DNA of 64,000 nucleotides. It comes from Flavonifractor sp. AGMB03687. Its GTDB lineage: Bacteria > Bacillota > Clostridia > Oscillospirales > Oscillospiraceae. The notes beneath the pieces are model-generated. The model was given only the letters and a program-made list of their open reading frames with translations, made no database searches and was not told the DNA's origin. Every line of letters begins with the position of its first letter. The first letter of the stretch is position 1. Position numbers and translations under genes: made by a program. Positions 44,552 to 53,555 of the stretch are shown in pieces. The stretch spans positions 124,001 through 188,000 of the forward strand of contig NZ_JADKZI010000002.1 of the NCBI RefSeq assembly GCF_017811815.1. Direction: 5' to 3'.

Positions 44552-45622
44552 TCAAACCTTGCCCAGCTCTACGTTCCGGTGGTAGGCAGCTTCTACCGCC
44601 TCGATGGCGGCGGAGCGGAAGGCATGGGCCTCCAGGGCAGCCACACCGGCGATGGTGGAGCCGCCGGGGGAACATACCTCGTCCTTCAGTTGGCCGGGAT
44701 GCTTGCCGCTCTCCAGCACCAGAGCAGCGGAGCCCAGCACCATCTGAGCGGCATAGGCCATAGCCTGCTTGCGGGGCAGGCCCACCTTTACGCCGCCGTC
44801 GGCCAGAGCTTCAATGAAGGGATAGACAAAGGCGGGGCCGCAGCCTGCCACGGCGGAGAAGGCGTCCATCTGGTTTTCGGTGATCCGATCCACCCGGCCC
44901 GCCTTGGACAGGATGGTCTCCACCGCCTGATAGTGCTCCTCTTTGGTATCCGCCTCACCGGTGAGGGCCAGCATGCCCATGCCGATGGAGGCGGGGGTGT
45001 TGGGCATCACCCGCAGGATGGGGTTGGGCAGGCCCAGCCACTGACGCAGGGTGGCAATCTGAAGACCGGCGGCGATAGAGACCAGCACGGTGTCCGGCTT
45101 GCCCTGCAGCACGGGGGCCAGTTCCTTCACCACGCCCTCCATCACCTGGGGCTTGACGCACAGGAAGACGTACTTTGCCTCCTGGACGGCGGCAATATTG
45201 TCCGCTGCCACGGTGCAGCCGCAGGAATCTGCCAGGGCCTGGGCCTTGGCAGTGGAGCGGTTGGTGATGATGACCTGATCGGCTCCGATGGCCTGACAGG
45301 CCGCCTGAATGAGGGCGCCGCCCATATTGCCGGTGCCGATGAATGCCGATTTTTTCATATGAGATCCCAGCTTTCCTTCATAAGATGCAATGAGCGCCAG
45401 CTTGTCCCGCCGGCTCAGTTGTTTGATGGCATACTCCCGCCGCAGGGCTGCTCCCTTGTCGGGGCAGGCCTCCCGGTAGACCACCTCCACCGGCAGGCGG
45501 GAGCGGGTATACTTGGCCCCCTTGCCGCGGTTGTGGACCGCCGCCCGCTTGTCAATGTCGGCGGCGGTGCCGGTGTACAGGGTGCCGTCGGCGCACCGCA
45601 GGATATAGACCCAGTACGCCAT
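44552..45622 (-). CDS. proC: GIY-YIG domain protein fused in frame to pyrroline-5-carboxylate reductase
   Basis: One uninterrupted frame of 356 residues holds two normally separate proteins. Residues 1-88 are a UvrC-type GIY-YIG nuclease domain of the YhbQ kind (YWVYILRCADGTLYTGTA, then YTRSRLPVEVVY, REYAIKQLSR). Residues 89-356 are complete ProC (AFIGTGNMGGALIQ NAD(P)H loop, RVMPNTPA, GCGPAFVYPFIEAL, SPGGSTIAG), the last step of proline synthesis. ATG at 45622 starts the nuclease part; an internal ATG at 45358 is the usual proC start and may be used on its own. Dus lies four bases upstream. Confidence 0.88.
   Translation of the reverse strand: MAYWVYILRCADGTLYTGTAADIDKRAAVHNRGKGAKYTRSRLPVEVVYREACPDKGAALRREYAIKQLSRRDKLALIASYEGKLGSHMKKSAFIGTGNMGGALIQAACQAIGADQVIITNRSTAKAQALADSCGCTVAADNIAAVQEAKYVFLCVKPQVMEGVVKELAPVLQGKPDTVLVSIAAGLQIATLRQWLGLPNPILRVMPNTPASIGMGMLALTGEADTKEEHYQAVETILSKAGRVDRITENQMDAFSAVAGCGPAFVYPFIEALADGGVKVGLPRKQAMAYAAQMVLGSAALVLESGKHPGQLKDEVCSPGGSTIAGVAALEAHAFRSAAIEAVEAAYHRNVELGKV
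45356..45379 (-). promoter_or_regulatory. Possible internal start site of proC
   Basis: On the minus strand GAAGGAAAG lies about 12 bases before the ATG (45356-45358) at the domain junction. Spacing is long, so separate ProC translation is possible but not sure. Confidence 0.4.
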
Positions 45623-45626
45623 GGCC

Positions 45627-46580
45627 TTACCAGTCCGGCCGGAGGACGGGGGAGAGCTCCAGGTCGGCAAACACCGACCGCACCGCACTCTCATAGTCCA
45701 GGGGGTCCCGGGCCTTCTTAATGGCCTTGGACAGCTTATCCCCGTCCAGGAACAGGCGGATCAGGTAGAACCAGACCTCCTTCATCCGCAGCATGGCGTT
45801 GCGGCGGCTACCGAAGGCCTCGGCGTAGCTCTCATACACCTGGTCCACAAACCCGGCCAGTTCCTCTTTATTGGCGGAAGGGCCGCCCTTGAGCCGACGG
45901 GCCAGAGCGGGATCTCCTGCCAGACCACGGCCCAGCATGAGCCGCTCCGCCGCCGGAAAGGTAGCCTGGAGCCGGGCGGCGTCATCGGGGGTGTAGATGT
46001 CTCCGTTGTAGCACACCGGGAAAGGGGAGCCCTCCAGTGCGGCCCCGAAGCAGTCCCATCTGGGGGTGTTTTTGTACATGTCGGTGCGCACCCGGGGATG
46101 GACGATGAGCTCCGCCAGGGGGTACTTGCGGAACATGGCCAGCAGGGCGGGGAACTCCGCCGGGTCCTTCAGGCCGATCCGGGTTTTTACCGAGATGGCA
46201 CAGGGGGCATTGGAAAAAATCTTATCCAGAAAGGAATCCAGCTCCTCCGGGTGTGCCAGAAAGCCGGAGCCCTTCCCCTTGGCCACCACGGTCCCCGAGG
46301 GACAGCCCAGATTCAGGTTGACCTCCGGATAGCCCATGGCGGCCAGCTCTCCCGCCGCCCAGAGAAAGTCGTCGGCGCTGCGGGTGAGCAGCTGAGGCAC
46401 GGTGGGCAGGTCCCCATTCTGCTCCGGCAGGACCTCCCGCAGCTCCCGCTTGGTAAAGCGGTGGTCCTGGGTGGGGGTGAGAAAGGGGGTGAAATACCGG
46501 TCCACCCCGCCAAACCAGCGGGCCAGAGCCCGCCGGTAGTACACGGTAGTCAGCCCCTCCATGGGGGCAAGGGATACCAT
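45627..46580 (-). CDS. dus: tRNA-dihydrouridine synthase
   Basis: Dus enzymes reduce uridines in tRNA D-loops using FMN. The 317-residue protein begins LAPMEGLTTVYYRRA and has the catalytic cysteine in NLGCPSG, the FMN-contacting KTRIGLKD and the phosphate-binding LMLGRGLAGDP. ATG at 46580 or TTG at 46583 both lie behind AAAGGAG. Which uridine it modifies is not shown. Confidence 0.92.
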   Translation of the reverse strand: MVSLAPMEGLTTVYYRRALARWFGGVDRYFTPFLTPTQDHRFTKRELREVLPEQNGDLPTVPQLLTRSADDFLWAAGELAAMGYPEVNLNLGCPSGTVVAKGKGSGFLAHPEELDSFLDKIFSNAPCAISVKTRIGLKDPAEFPALLAMFRKYPLAELIVHPRVRTDMYKNTPRWDCFGAALEGSPFPVCYNGDIYTPDDAARLQATFPAAERLMLGRGLAGDPALARRLKGGPSANKEELAGFVDQVYESYAEAFGSRRNAMLRMKEVWFYLIRLFLDGDKLSKAIKKARDPLDYESAVRSVFADLELSPVLRPDW

Positions 46581-46666
46581 CAAACAACTCGCTCCTTTAA
46601 CTTGCTGTAGAAAATTGTAGCAGGGCGGGCCGCCGCCGTCAAGCGGCCCAATAGGCAAAAAAGGGG

Positions 46667-46695
46667 TTGACAGAGGAGGGGATGTATGCTATTTT
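46667..46695 (+). promoter_or_regulatory. Promoter of the DUF3793-flavodoxin unit
   Basis: Consensus TTGACA (46667-46672), 17-base spacer, TATTTT (46690-46695). Confidence 0.78.
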
Positions 46696-46703
46696 AATGA
46701 CGA

Positions 46704-46754
46704 GGTTAGCGATAGCTAACCATATAAAATGCGAGTTGGTTAGTTATAGCTAAC
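46704..46754 (+). promoter_or_regulatory. Twin palindromic operators, metalloregulator type
   Basis: GGTTAGC-GATA-GCTAACC (46704-46721) and GTTAG-TTATAG-CTAAC (46739-46754) share a 16-base core with 14 identities. They lie between the -10 box and the start codon, 34 bases apart. GTTAG...CTAAC half-sites resemble those of DtxR/IdeR-type iron repressors, which fits an iron-sparing flavodoxin downstream. Confidence 0.65.
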
Positions 46755-46773
46755 AATGAAAGGAGCACCAACT

Positions 46774-47337
46774 ATGTCCCTGCAAGCCGCCTTGATCGAG
46801 CATGGTTCCCCCACCTTGACGGGACTGAAGCCTGCCAGTCTGTTCCGCATCCAGCCCGAGGATGAGGCTGACTTTGTGGACCAGTTTCAGGCCTGCCGGC
46901 AGGAGCTGGAGGGACATGGGCTGGTGCTCACCCTGCTGAAGGGCTGTCGGAAGACAGGGGCCTATCTGGTTTACCTCTATCGGAAGGCGGAGCTGGAAGC
47001 CCTGCTGGGCCAGGCGGAGCACGCCGACTTTCTCCGGGAAATGGGCTATGAGCCATGGGAGGACAGTCGGGGCTGTCTGCGGCAGCTGGCTGCCCGGCTG
47101 TGCCTGGAGGGGGAGTTTCCCCATGAGATCGGTGTGTTTCTGGGCTATCCGCTGGCGGACGTGAAGGGCTTTATCCGCCACAAGGGCAAGAACTTCACCC
47201 TCTGCGGCTGCTGGAAGTGCTACGGAGATCCCCGGGAGGCGGCCCGGCAGTTCCGGCGATTCAAAGACTGCACCAGCGACTACCGCCGCCGCTTTGCCGG
47301 CGGGGCCACCTTGAAGCAGCTGACGGTGGCGGCCTGA
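46774..47337 (+). CDS. DUF3793 family protein
   Basis: The 187-residue protein is a DUF3793 member: HEIGVFLGYPLADVKGFI and CGCWKCYGD are the conserved C-terminal signatures, with a cysteine pair that may bind metal. The family commonly sits beside flavodoxin or ferrous-iron genes in Clostridia, as here. ATG at 46774 has AAAGGAG eight bases upstream. Biochemical function is unknown; an iron-linked role is inferred from the operators and the partner gene. Confidence 0.88.
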   Translation: MSLQAALIEHGSPTLTGLKPASLFRIQPEDEADFVDQFQACRQELEGHGLVLTLLKGCRKTGAYLVYLYRKAELEALLGQAEHADFLREMGYEPWEDSRGCLRQLAARLCLEGEFPHEIGVFLGYPLADVKGFIRHKGKNFTLCGCWKCYGDPREAARQFRRFKDCTSDYRRRFAGGATLKQLTVAA

Positions 47338-47384
47338 TTGGTACATTTCTATTATTTATATAGACTATGAAAGGATGATCCTAC

Positions 47385-47810
47385 ATGAGCAAGATCGCAG
47401 TAGTTTATTGGAGCGGCACCGGTAACACGGAAGCTATGGCCAAGCTGGTAGAGGAGGGCATTGTGGCCGCCGGCGGCCAGGCCGACCTGCTGCCTCCTAC
47501 CATCTTCACCCCCGACCTGGTGAGCAGCTACGACGCCATTGCCTTTGGCTGCCCCTCCATGGGCGCCGAGCAGTTGGAGGAAGGGGAGTTCCAGCCCATG
47601 TTTGACGCCGTGAAGGGGAGCCTAAGCGGCAAGACCATCGGCCTCTTCGGTTCCTACGGCTGGGGTGACGGCGAGTGGATGCGCACCTGGGCGGAGGAGT
47701 GCGAGGACCTAGGCTGCAAGCTGGCCGATGAGCCGGTCATTGCCCATGAGGTCCCTGATGCCGATGCCGCCGACGCCTGCCTGGCGCTGGGCAAGGCCCT
47801 GGTGAGTTGA
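47385..47810 (+). CDS. Flavodoxin
   Basis: A 141-residue short-chain flavodoxin with the FMN phosphate loop WSGTGNTEAM at residues 9-18 and the GSYGWGDGEW isoalloxazine loop. It carries low-potential electrons in place of ferredoxin, often under iron limitation. It lies 47 bases after the DUF3793 gene, before a strong terminator, so both share the palindrome-controlled promoter. Confidence 0.93.
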   Translation: MSKIAVVYWSGTGNTEAMAKLVEEGIVAAGGQADLLPPTIFTPDLVSSYDAIAFGCPSMGAEQLEEGEFQPMFDAVKGSLSGKTIGLFGSYGWGDGEWMRTWAEECEDLGCKLADEPVIAHEVPDADAADACLALGKALVS

Positions 47811-47821
47811 GTAAAAAGCAG

Positions 47822-47858
47822 AAGAGCGTGCTGCCGTTGGGCAGCACGCTCTTTTTTT
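47822..47858. terminator. Convergent terminator flavodoxin / asparaginase
   Basis: A 14-bp stem (47822-47835 with 47840-47853, loop GTTG) and a run of T to 47858. Confidence 0.94.
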
Positions 47859-47860
47859 GT

Positions 47861-48856
47861 TTATGCCATTTCGCCCGCCAGGGAGCGCTCCATGTAGTCC
47901 CGGATGATCTCCGGGTCGTCAGTCTGGCCCAGCACCCACATCAGCTTGGTGACAGCCGCCTCGGTGGTCATGTCCCGGCCCTGGATGACCCCCTGGGCCA
48001 GCACCTTCTGTCCCACCTCGTAGACGGAGAAGTCACTGGGCTCGTAGAGACACTGACTGCATACCACCACAGTCATGCCCGCCTGGGCGGCGGTTTGCAG
48101 CTTGGCGATCAGATCCCGGCGGACAAAGTGAAGTCCGCCCGCCCCGAAGGCTTCAATGACGATGCCACGGTAGTGCATCTGTAGCAGCATATCAAAAATC
48201 TCCGGGTCCAGGCCGGGGGTCAGCTTGATGAGGAAGACCTTGTCGCACAACCGGTCCCGCAGGGCGCAGGCTCCGGCGGTGGTGGGGATGGCCTCCCGGT
48301 GGATCTGAAGACCCTTGCCGTCCACCGAGGCGGCCAGAGGCCAGTTGACGCTCTCGAAGGCGTCAAAGTCGGTGGTGCGGGTTTTCACGGCCCGGCAGCC
48401 TAAAATCACCTTCCGGTCAAAGGCCAGGAAGACCCCCGCCACGCCGGAGGCCGCCATGGCCAGGGCGGTGCGCAGATTCTCCATGCCGTCGCTGAGGGGG
48501 TGGGTCATGGGCAGCTGAGCCCCGGTGAGCACCACCGGAATGGAAATGCCCCGCAGCATGAAGGACAGGATGGAGGCGGTGTAGGCCATGGTGTCGGTGC
48601 CATGGGTGATGACGATGCCGTCATAAGCGTTCCGCTGTTCAAAGACCCGGCGGGCAATGGTCTGCCACTCCTCTGGCTGGATGTTGGAGGAGTCCAGATG
48701 GAGGATGTCCCGGATGGTGATGTCGTAGGAGTCGGTGACGCCACGGGGGAGCAGTTCCGCCAGATCCTCCCCGTCCAGGCCGGGGGCCAGACCTTCATCG
48801 GTGGGCAGGGAGGCGATGGTGCCGCCGGTGGTGAGGAGCAGGATACGGCTCTTCAC
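47861..48856 (-). CDS. Asparaginase
   Basis: A 331-residue bacterial L-asparaginase with both catalytic threonine motifs: LLLTTGGTIAS at the N-terminus and VITHGTDTMAYTAS near residue 85. It hydrolyses asparagine to aspartate and ammonia. No signal peptide is present, so it is the cytoplasmic type I-like form. The start is GTG at 48856, directly after the stop of the oxidoreductase gene, with GGAGG eight bases upstream. Confidence 0.93.
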   Translation of the reverse strand: MKSRILLLTTGGTIASLPTDEGLAPGLDGEDLAELLPRGVTDSYDITIRDILHLDSSNIQPEEWQTIARRVFEQRNAYDGIVITHGTDTMAYTASILSFMLRGISIPVVLTGAQLPMTHPLSDGMENLRTALAMAASGVAGVFLAFDRKVILGCRAVKTRTTDFDAFESVNWPLAASVDGKGLQIHREAIPTTAGACALRDRLCDKVFLIKLTPGLDPEIFDMLLQMHYRGIVIEAFGAGGLHFVRRDLIAKLQTAAQAGMTVVVCSQCLYEPSDFSVYEVGQKVLAQGVIQGRDMTTEAAVTKLMWVLGQTDDPEIIRDYMERSLAGEMA

Positions 48857-49462
48857 TTAAAACACCTCCGCCAGGGCGTCCGCCCGGCCCGTGGCCTCGG
48901 CCAGAATGGCCTCCTTGTCCCGGGTCACGTCGTCCAGACCCTCGGCGGCCAGGCACTGGAACTGGGGGATGCCGTACATGGCGCACAGGGCCTCCAGCTG
49001 CCGGGCGCCCATCTCCATCCAGGCGGTCTCCGGCTTGGAGAAATCCCCGCCCCGGGTGGTGACCAGCAGCAGCTTCTTGGCCTTGCACAGGCCCACGCTC
49101 TTGCCGTCGGCGTCATAGCCGAAGGTGATGTTGGTGACGGTGATCCGCTCCAGATAGATTTTCAGGATAGCGGGGAAGGACAGCTCCCAGAAGGGGGCGG
49201 CCATGACGATCTTGTCGGCGGCGGCAAACTGCCGGGCCGGGGCAAACATGGGATCGTCCAGCTTGCCCGCGCTCCACAGCGCGTCCCGCTCCGCCAGTAC
49301 CTCAGGGTACTGAGGGACCAGACGGTCCTTGCACAGGTCCACCTCGGTGATCACGCCGTCCCCATGGGCCTTCTGCCAGCCCTCCAGGAACCGGCGGGCC
49401 AGCTTCAGCGAGCGGGACCGGTCTCCCCGCACGCAGGCATTGATAAAGAGAAGTTCTTCCAT
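48857..49462 (-). CDS. FMN-dependent NAD(P)H oxidoreductase (AzoR/flavodoxin fold)
   Basis: The 201-residue protein has a flavodoxin-like fold of the azoreductase/quinone-reductase type: LLFINACVRGDRSRSLKLA for FMN phosphate binding and MAAPFWELSFPAILKIYLER in the middle. The start ATG at 49462 follows GGGAG by ten bases; GTG at 49471 is possible. It is translationally coupled to the asparaginase gene. Confidence 0.87.
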   Translation of the reverse strand: MEELLFINACVRGDRSRSLKLARRFLEGWQKAHGDGVITEVDLCKDRLVPQYPEVLAERDALWSAGKLDDPMFAPARQFAAADKIVMAAPFWELSFPAILKIYLERITVTNITFGYDADGKSVGLCKAKKLLLVTTRGGDFSKPETAWMEMGARQLEALCAMYGIPQFQCLAAEGLDDVTRDKEAILAEATGRADALAEVF

Positions 49463-49493
49463 TTGATTCACGCTCCCGCGTCTGTTTTCCCGT

Positions 49494-50621
49494 CTATGCT
49501 ATCACAGATCCCCGAAGGGCGCAAGCGGCCCCGTCCAAATCGGTCAGCAGGGCGGACACCGCGCTCCGGTCGGTGAGGTCCAGCGCCGCAGACTCGATGC
49601 GGACCACCCGGTCCCCCTGCCGGAAGATGAGGCCGCTGCCGTCATTCCAGCGGTAGGCCCAGGCCTGGTCGTAGCCCAGCTCCGCCTGGGTCAGCTCCAC
49701 AGGGTTGTGCCGATGCAAATAGCGTTCCAGACGGCCCTCGTCCTCCTCGGTGGCCCGCAGGTCATGGCAGACGATACCGGCCAGCCAGCCGGTGTTGCAG
49801 TCGTAGGATTCTATCCACAGATCCCCCTCTTCCTGGGAGAACCGGCGGTATTCCGCCGTCTGTCCCAGTACGGAGCCACCGGCGGTCACTATGACGTTAC
49901 CCTCAACGGAGGTATGGCTGTCGGAAAAGCTCATCAAAAGGCTGAGACCCACGCCCAGAGCCAGAACCACATAGCACAGGGGAGCCGCGCCCCGGAACCG
50001 GGCGGATCTGCGGCTGGGGACCGGTATGGGAGCACCGCTTTCTGCCGCCTTCCGGCACTTGCGACGATAGCGCACCACCCGCAGCCCCAGAAAGAGCTCC
50101 AGTACCACCCATATCAGGAGCAGCAGCTGGGCCGTCATAGCTCCGTTGGAGAAAAACAGCTCCCATACCCGTGGCTGATCCCAGAAATAACGGCCTGCCG
50201 TCCAGGCGACCCAGTAGATCACCAGATAGAAAAAGGTGTAGGCCTGATTCCACAGACTCTTTTTCAGAATCTCTTCCCATTCCATGCTGCCGTCGGTCTG
50301 GATGGGAACGGGCTGGGTACCGGGCTGGGCCTGGAAGTAGAACAGACCGGCCTCTTCATCCAGCAGGTCCCATCCCGCGTCGCTGCACAGCTCCAGATAG
50401 TCCGTTCTGGCCTGCTCGTCCTTTCGGCGGATGCTTTTCCACCGGGCAGGTTCCACCCAGCAGCGGCGGGGCTGCTCCGACCGGCGGAAGGTGGCGGTGA
50501 AGATGCCCAGCTCCGCCAGCTCCCACCCCTGGTCCGCCAGCTCATCCAACTCCGCCTGGGCGGCCTTGGCGTCCTCGGCGGTGTAGCGGAACCACCGCAG
50601 GCGGGTGTCTTTGTCCTTCAT
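49494..50621 (-). CDS. DUF2812 domain-containing membrane protein (paralogue 3)
   Basis: The 375-residue protein has the DUF2812 N-terminal domain (residues about 1-125, with AAQAELDELADQGWELAELGIFTATF and pairs of conserved tryptophans) and membrane segments from about residue 135 on. DUF2812 proteins are typically encoded next to PadR regulators in Firmicutes. The gene overlaps the preceding paralogue by four bases and is last in a PadR operon. Function unknown. Confidence 0.85.
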   Translation of the reverse strand: MKDKDTRLRWFRYTAEDAKAAQAELDELADQGWELAELGIFTATFRRSEQPRRCWVEPARWKSIRRKDEQARTDYLELCSDAGWDLLDEEAGLFYFQAQPGTQPVPIQTDGSMEWEEILKKSLWNQAYTFFYLVIYWVAWTAGRYFWDQPRVWELFFSNGAMTAQLLLLIWVVLELFLGLRVVRYRRKCRKAAESGAPIPVPSRRSARFRGAAPLCYVVLALGVGLSLLMSFSDSHTSVEGNVIVTAGGSVLGQTAEYRRFSQEEGDLWIESYDCNTGWLAGIVCHDLRATEEDEGRLERYLHRHNPVELTQAELGYDQAWAYRWNDGSGLIFRQGDRVVRIESAALDLTDRSAVSALLTDLDGAACALRGSVIA

Positions 50622-51922
50622 GAATGTTCAGCCTCCAGTTGTTCCAGGGTGTGGTCCAGCCATTGTTCCGCCGGCATATGGGTTTCCACCCGCAGGATGG
50701 TGTTGTCCCGACGGATCAGATAGAGATCTTCGGAGACCCAGACGCCGTCATAGCCGGGCAGGGGGGCCATGTCCGCCTGGGTAAGGAGCCGCTGGGCGCC
50801 ATCAGCCAGCCAGTTCCACCGGGCGGTCCAGGCGTCCCACCGCTGATAGACCTCCGGCGTTTGGGGGGCCATCTGAGGGATCAGGTCCGCCGAGTCAAAC
50901 TCCTCCTCCTTCCAGCCGGTATGGCCCAGGAAGAAGGAGCGGTTGGCGGAGCGGTATACCACCGACTCGGATCGGATCATCTCTGCCAGGCCGTCGGTTT
51001 CCTCCACGCTGCTTTCGGACATGGGCAGTACCTCGGCTTCGGACAGAGGCGGCGTTATCATCAGGGGAGCCGTAACCGGGCCCCAGACCGCTTGTATCAC
51101 AAAGGCGAACGCCATGACGATCAGCATCAGGAAGCAGGCCAAACGGACTCGCTTCCTCTGTCCCAGCGCCCGCTTGTAGAAGAGCAGGATCAGCGCCGCA
51201 CCCAGAACGGAAATGGCCAACTGAGCAGGGATCTTTCGCCCATCCATACAGTCCACAGCCATAAAGAGCTCCGCCAGGACGCACCAGATGGGCGGCAGCA
51301 GGCAGAGCAGTTTGGCGATATTGGCGCTGACCGGTCCCGGCGTGGGCATAGGGGAGCCCTCCTGAGCGGCGGCACGCCACTGGAGCAGCCGCAGCACCAG
51401 ACGGCCCATCCACAGCAGGTCGCCGATGAGAAACAGCGGGAAGACGAAGAGCAGCATACCCAGGGTGGTGGAGCTGCTGATGATGGTCAGGGGGAAGGCC
51501 ATCCCCTCCGGCTGCCCCAGGCAGATGATGCCCAGCAGGACCAGCGCGATGAGCTCCGCACCGGCGCTCAGCTTCAGCCAGCGCATCACTTTGTCCTGGA
51601 AGCGCTGATATTCCAACTGGCTGTCGGTCTGGATGGGCGGGGTGCCCGTCGGAGCCTCGTAGATGTTCCAGTGGTCGGCCTGCTGCTTCAGGGTCCAGCC
51701 CGCCTGGGCGCACAGGTCCACGTAATCCTCGTACTCATCGCCGATGGGGTCGGCCCAGTCGATAAAGTAGGTGACCGGCGTCCGGGCCGGTTCAAAGCAG
51801 GCCAGCAGCCGGAACCAGATCTTTTTCAGCTGCCAGCCCTGGGCCGCCTGGCGGTTGAGCATGGCCTCAGCAGCCTTTCCATCCATCAAGGGGTATGTAA
51901 ACAGATTCCATCGCGTTTTCAT
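50618..51922 (-). CDS. DUF2812 domain-containing membrane protein (paralogue 2)
   Basis: The 434-residue protein begins MKTRWNLFTYPLMDGKAAEAML, then NRQAAQGWQLKKIWFRLLACF and YFIDWADP, the DUF2812 pattern. Several membrane helices follow from about residue 117. The N-terminal 110 residues closely match the next paralogue upstream (the shared segment TPPIQTDSQLEYQRF versus TPPIQTDGELEYQRF), showing a tandem duplication. It lies 27 bases after paralogue 1. Confidence 0.85.
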   Translation of the reverse strand: MKTRWNLFTYPLMDGKAAEAMLNRQAAQGWQLKKIWFRLLACFEPARTPVTYFIDWADPIGDEYEDYVDLCAQAGWTLKQQADHWNIYEAPTGTPPIQTDSQLEYQRFQDKVMRWLKLSAGAELIALVLLGIICLGQPEGMAFPLTIISSSTTLGMLLFVFPLFLIGDLLWMGRLVLRLLQWRAAAQEGSPMPTPGPVSANIAKLLCLLPPIWCVLAELFMAVDCMDGRKIPAQLAISVLGAALILLFYKRALGQRKRVRLACFLMLIVMAFAFVIQAVWGPVTAPLMITPPLSEAEVLPMSESSVEETDGLAEMIRSESVVYRSANRSFFLGHTGWKEEEFDSADLIPQMAPQTPEVYQRWDAWTARWNWLADGAQRLLTQADMAPLPGYDGVWVSEDLYLIRRDNTILRVETHMPAEQWLDHTLEQLEAEHS

Positions 51923-51949
51923 AACGATACCTCCGTTTCCGTTGACCTT

Positions 51950-53206
51950 TTATGATTGTTCTTCCAGGCGAGCCAGAATACCGTCCAGCCACTGAGTGTC
52001 CAGTGTACTCATGTCGCCATCCATCCAGAAAACGGTGTTTCCCCGGCGGATGAGGCAGAGATCCCCGGAAGTCCACACGTCATCGTAGCCAGACAGTTCT
52101 TCCGGGCGGGGGGTGCCCATATCGGTCAGATACTGTTCGGTCACCCAGTCGGCCAGCCAGGACCAAGGCAGTACCCAGCACTCGGCCTGGGCTGTTACGG
52201 TATAGAGTTTTTCCGGCAAGTTTTTGGGATACCACCATTCTGTCCATTTGGTATAAGCAGCCAGGAAGGTGGCGGTGTCTTCCCGCTTTTCCACCTCAGC
52301 CGCCGGGAACAGGTTGGAGCCGGTGAGGGGAGAAGGTACCTGCAGCCGGCCAGTGAACCAGGACAGAGGCAGAAAACTGATGATCAGAAGGATCGCTGCT
52401 CCAATGACCATACCCGCTTTATAGCGACGAACACGCTGGTATTCGATTCCTTCCTTGGTTCCGAGCACGATCAACGCACCGATGATGGTGCCGATCATCC
52501 AGGGGCGGCCTAGTCCGCCTGTTATGGCATCCAGCACGAAGCAGGGTAGGCAAAGCACCAGCAGGATATCTTCTGCAAGGACCAAAAGGCGGGCGGCCAG
52601 AGCGCTGCCCCGGCCAGGGACAGGGAAGGGCTCGCCCTGTGCCTTCCATTGGCCAAGCCGGATCAGCAGCCGTACCGACCAGACCAGACCGCCGAAGAGC
52701 AGGAAGGGAAGGAACAGGAAGAGCAGGGCAGCGGTGTTGTATTTGGCCGGCAGTTCCAGCCAATATTGCCATACCGAGCCCAGCCCGAGCCATGCCATCA
52801 CAGGGGCGAGAACGGCCAGCAGGAGCAGCATGGCCAGGAAAAAACCCCAGCCGATGACCATCCGCCGCAGGGCCTTTTTTCGGAACCGCTGATATTCCAG
52901 CTCCCCATCGGTCTGGATGGGCGGGGTGCCCGCCGGGGCCTCATAGAGGTTCCAGTAGCTGAGCTGCCCCACCTGCCGCCAGCCCGCGTCGGCCAGCAGA
53001 CGGCGGTAATCCAGCCCGTCCTCCTGGTTGGGGTCGTACCAGTCGATGCAGTAGCAGACCGGTTTTTCCGCCGGAAGGAAAGAGGCGAATGCGCCCAGAT
53101 GAATCTTCTCCAGCCGCCAGCCTTCCGCTGCCCGGCGGTTGAGCGCGTCCTCCGCTGCCTTGATATCCATGACGGGATAGGTAAACAGACTCCACTTCCG
53201 CTTCAT
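51950..53206 (-). CDS. DUF2812 domain-containing membrane protein (paralogue 1)
   Basis: The 418-residue protein begins MKRKWSLFTYPVMDIKAAEDAL and has DUF2812 landmarks NRRAAEGWRLEKIHLGAFASF, YCIDWYDP and the TPPIQTD segment, then membrane segments from about residue 113. Its start overlaps the PadR stop by four bases, a hallmark of PadR-DUF2812 pairs. It is the closest partner of the PadR regulator; the two further copies downstream appear to be expansions. Confidence 0.86.
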   Translation of the reverse strand: MKRKWSLFTYPVMDIKAAEDALNRRAAEGWRLEKIHLGAFASFLPAEKPVCYCIDWYDPNQEDGLDYRRLLADAGWRQVGQLSYWNLYEAPAGTPPIQTDGELEYQRFRKKALRRMVIGWGFFLAMLLLLAVLAPVMAWLGLGSVWQYWLELPAKYNTAALLFLFLPFLLFGGLVWSVRLLIRLGQWKAQGEPFPVPGRGSALAARLLVLAEDILLVLCLPCFVLDAITGGLGRPWMIGTIIGALIVLGTKEGIEYQRVRRYKAGMVIGAAILLIISFLPLSWFTGRLQVPSPLTGSNLFPAAEVEKREDTATFLAAYTKWTEWWYPKNLPEKLYTVTAQAECWVLPWSWLADWVTEQYLTDMGTPRPEELSGYDDVWTSGDLCLIRRGNTVFWMDGDMSTLDTQWLDGILARLEEQS

Positions 53207-53526
53207 GCGTCTCCCTCCTCGCGCAATACCTGTTCCATGTCTGCCGCCTGCTGGCGGATGCGTTGATATTCGTCCTGGAGTACTTTGTCTCCCTGAGGGG
53301 TAAGCTGATAGTATTTCCGGTTGAGTTCCATCCGGGTCAACTGGATCAGTCCGTCCTTTTCAAACCGCTCCAGCAGGGCATACAGGGTACCGGCTCCCAC
53401 GTTCACCCGCCCGTTGGTGAGGGCGGTGATGGTCTGCATGATGCCGTAGCCGTGCCGCTCCTGCCGCAGTGCCAGCAGAACATAGAACATCTGCTCCGTC
53501 AGCGTCTCCAGCTTCTTGCGAGCCAA
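53203..53526 (-). CDS. PadR family transcriptional regulator
   Basis: The 107-residue protein is a small PadR winged helix of subfamily 2 type: EQMFYVLLALRQERHGYGIMQTI, NVGAGTLYALLERFEKDGLIQ and RKYYQLTPQGDKVL. Such repressors usually control the membrane-protein genes they are coupled to. It heads the PadR-DUF2812 operon and has direct repeats across its promoter. Confidence 0.93.
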   Translation of the reverse strand: MARKKLETLTEQMFYVLLALRQERHGYGIMQTITALTNGRVNVGAGTLYALLERFEKDGLIQLTRMELNRKYYQLTPQGDKVLQDEYQRIRQQAADMEQVLREEGDA

Positions 53527-53555
53527 TTCATACCGCCCCCTTTCTGTAAGCCCAT

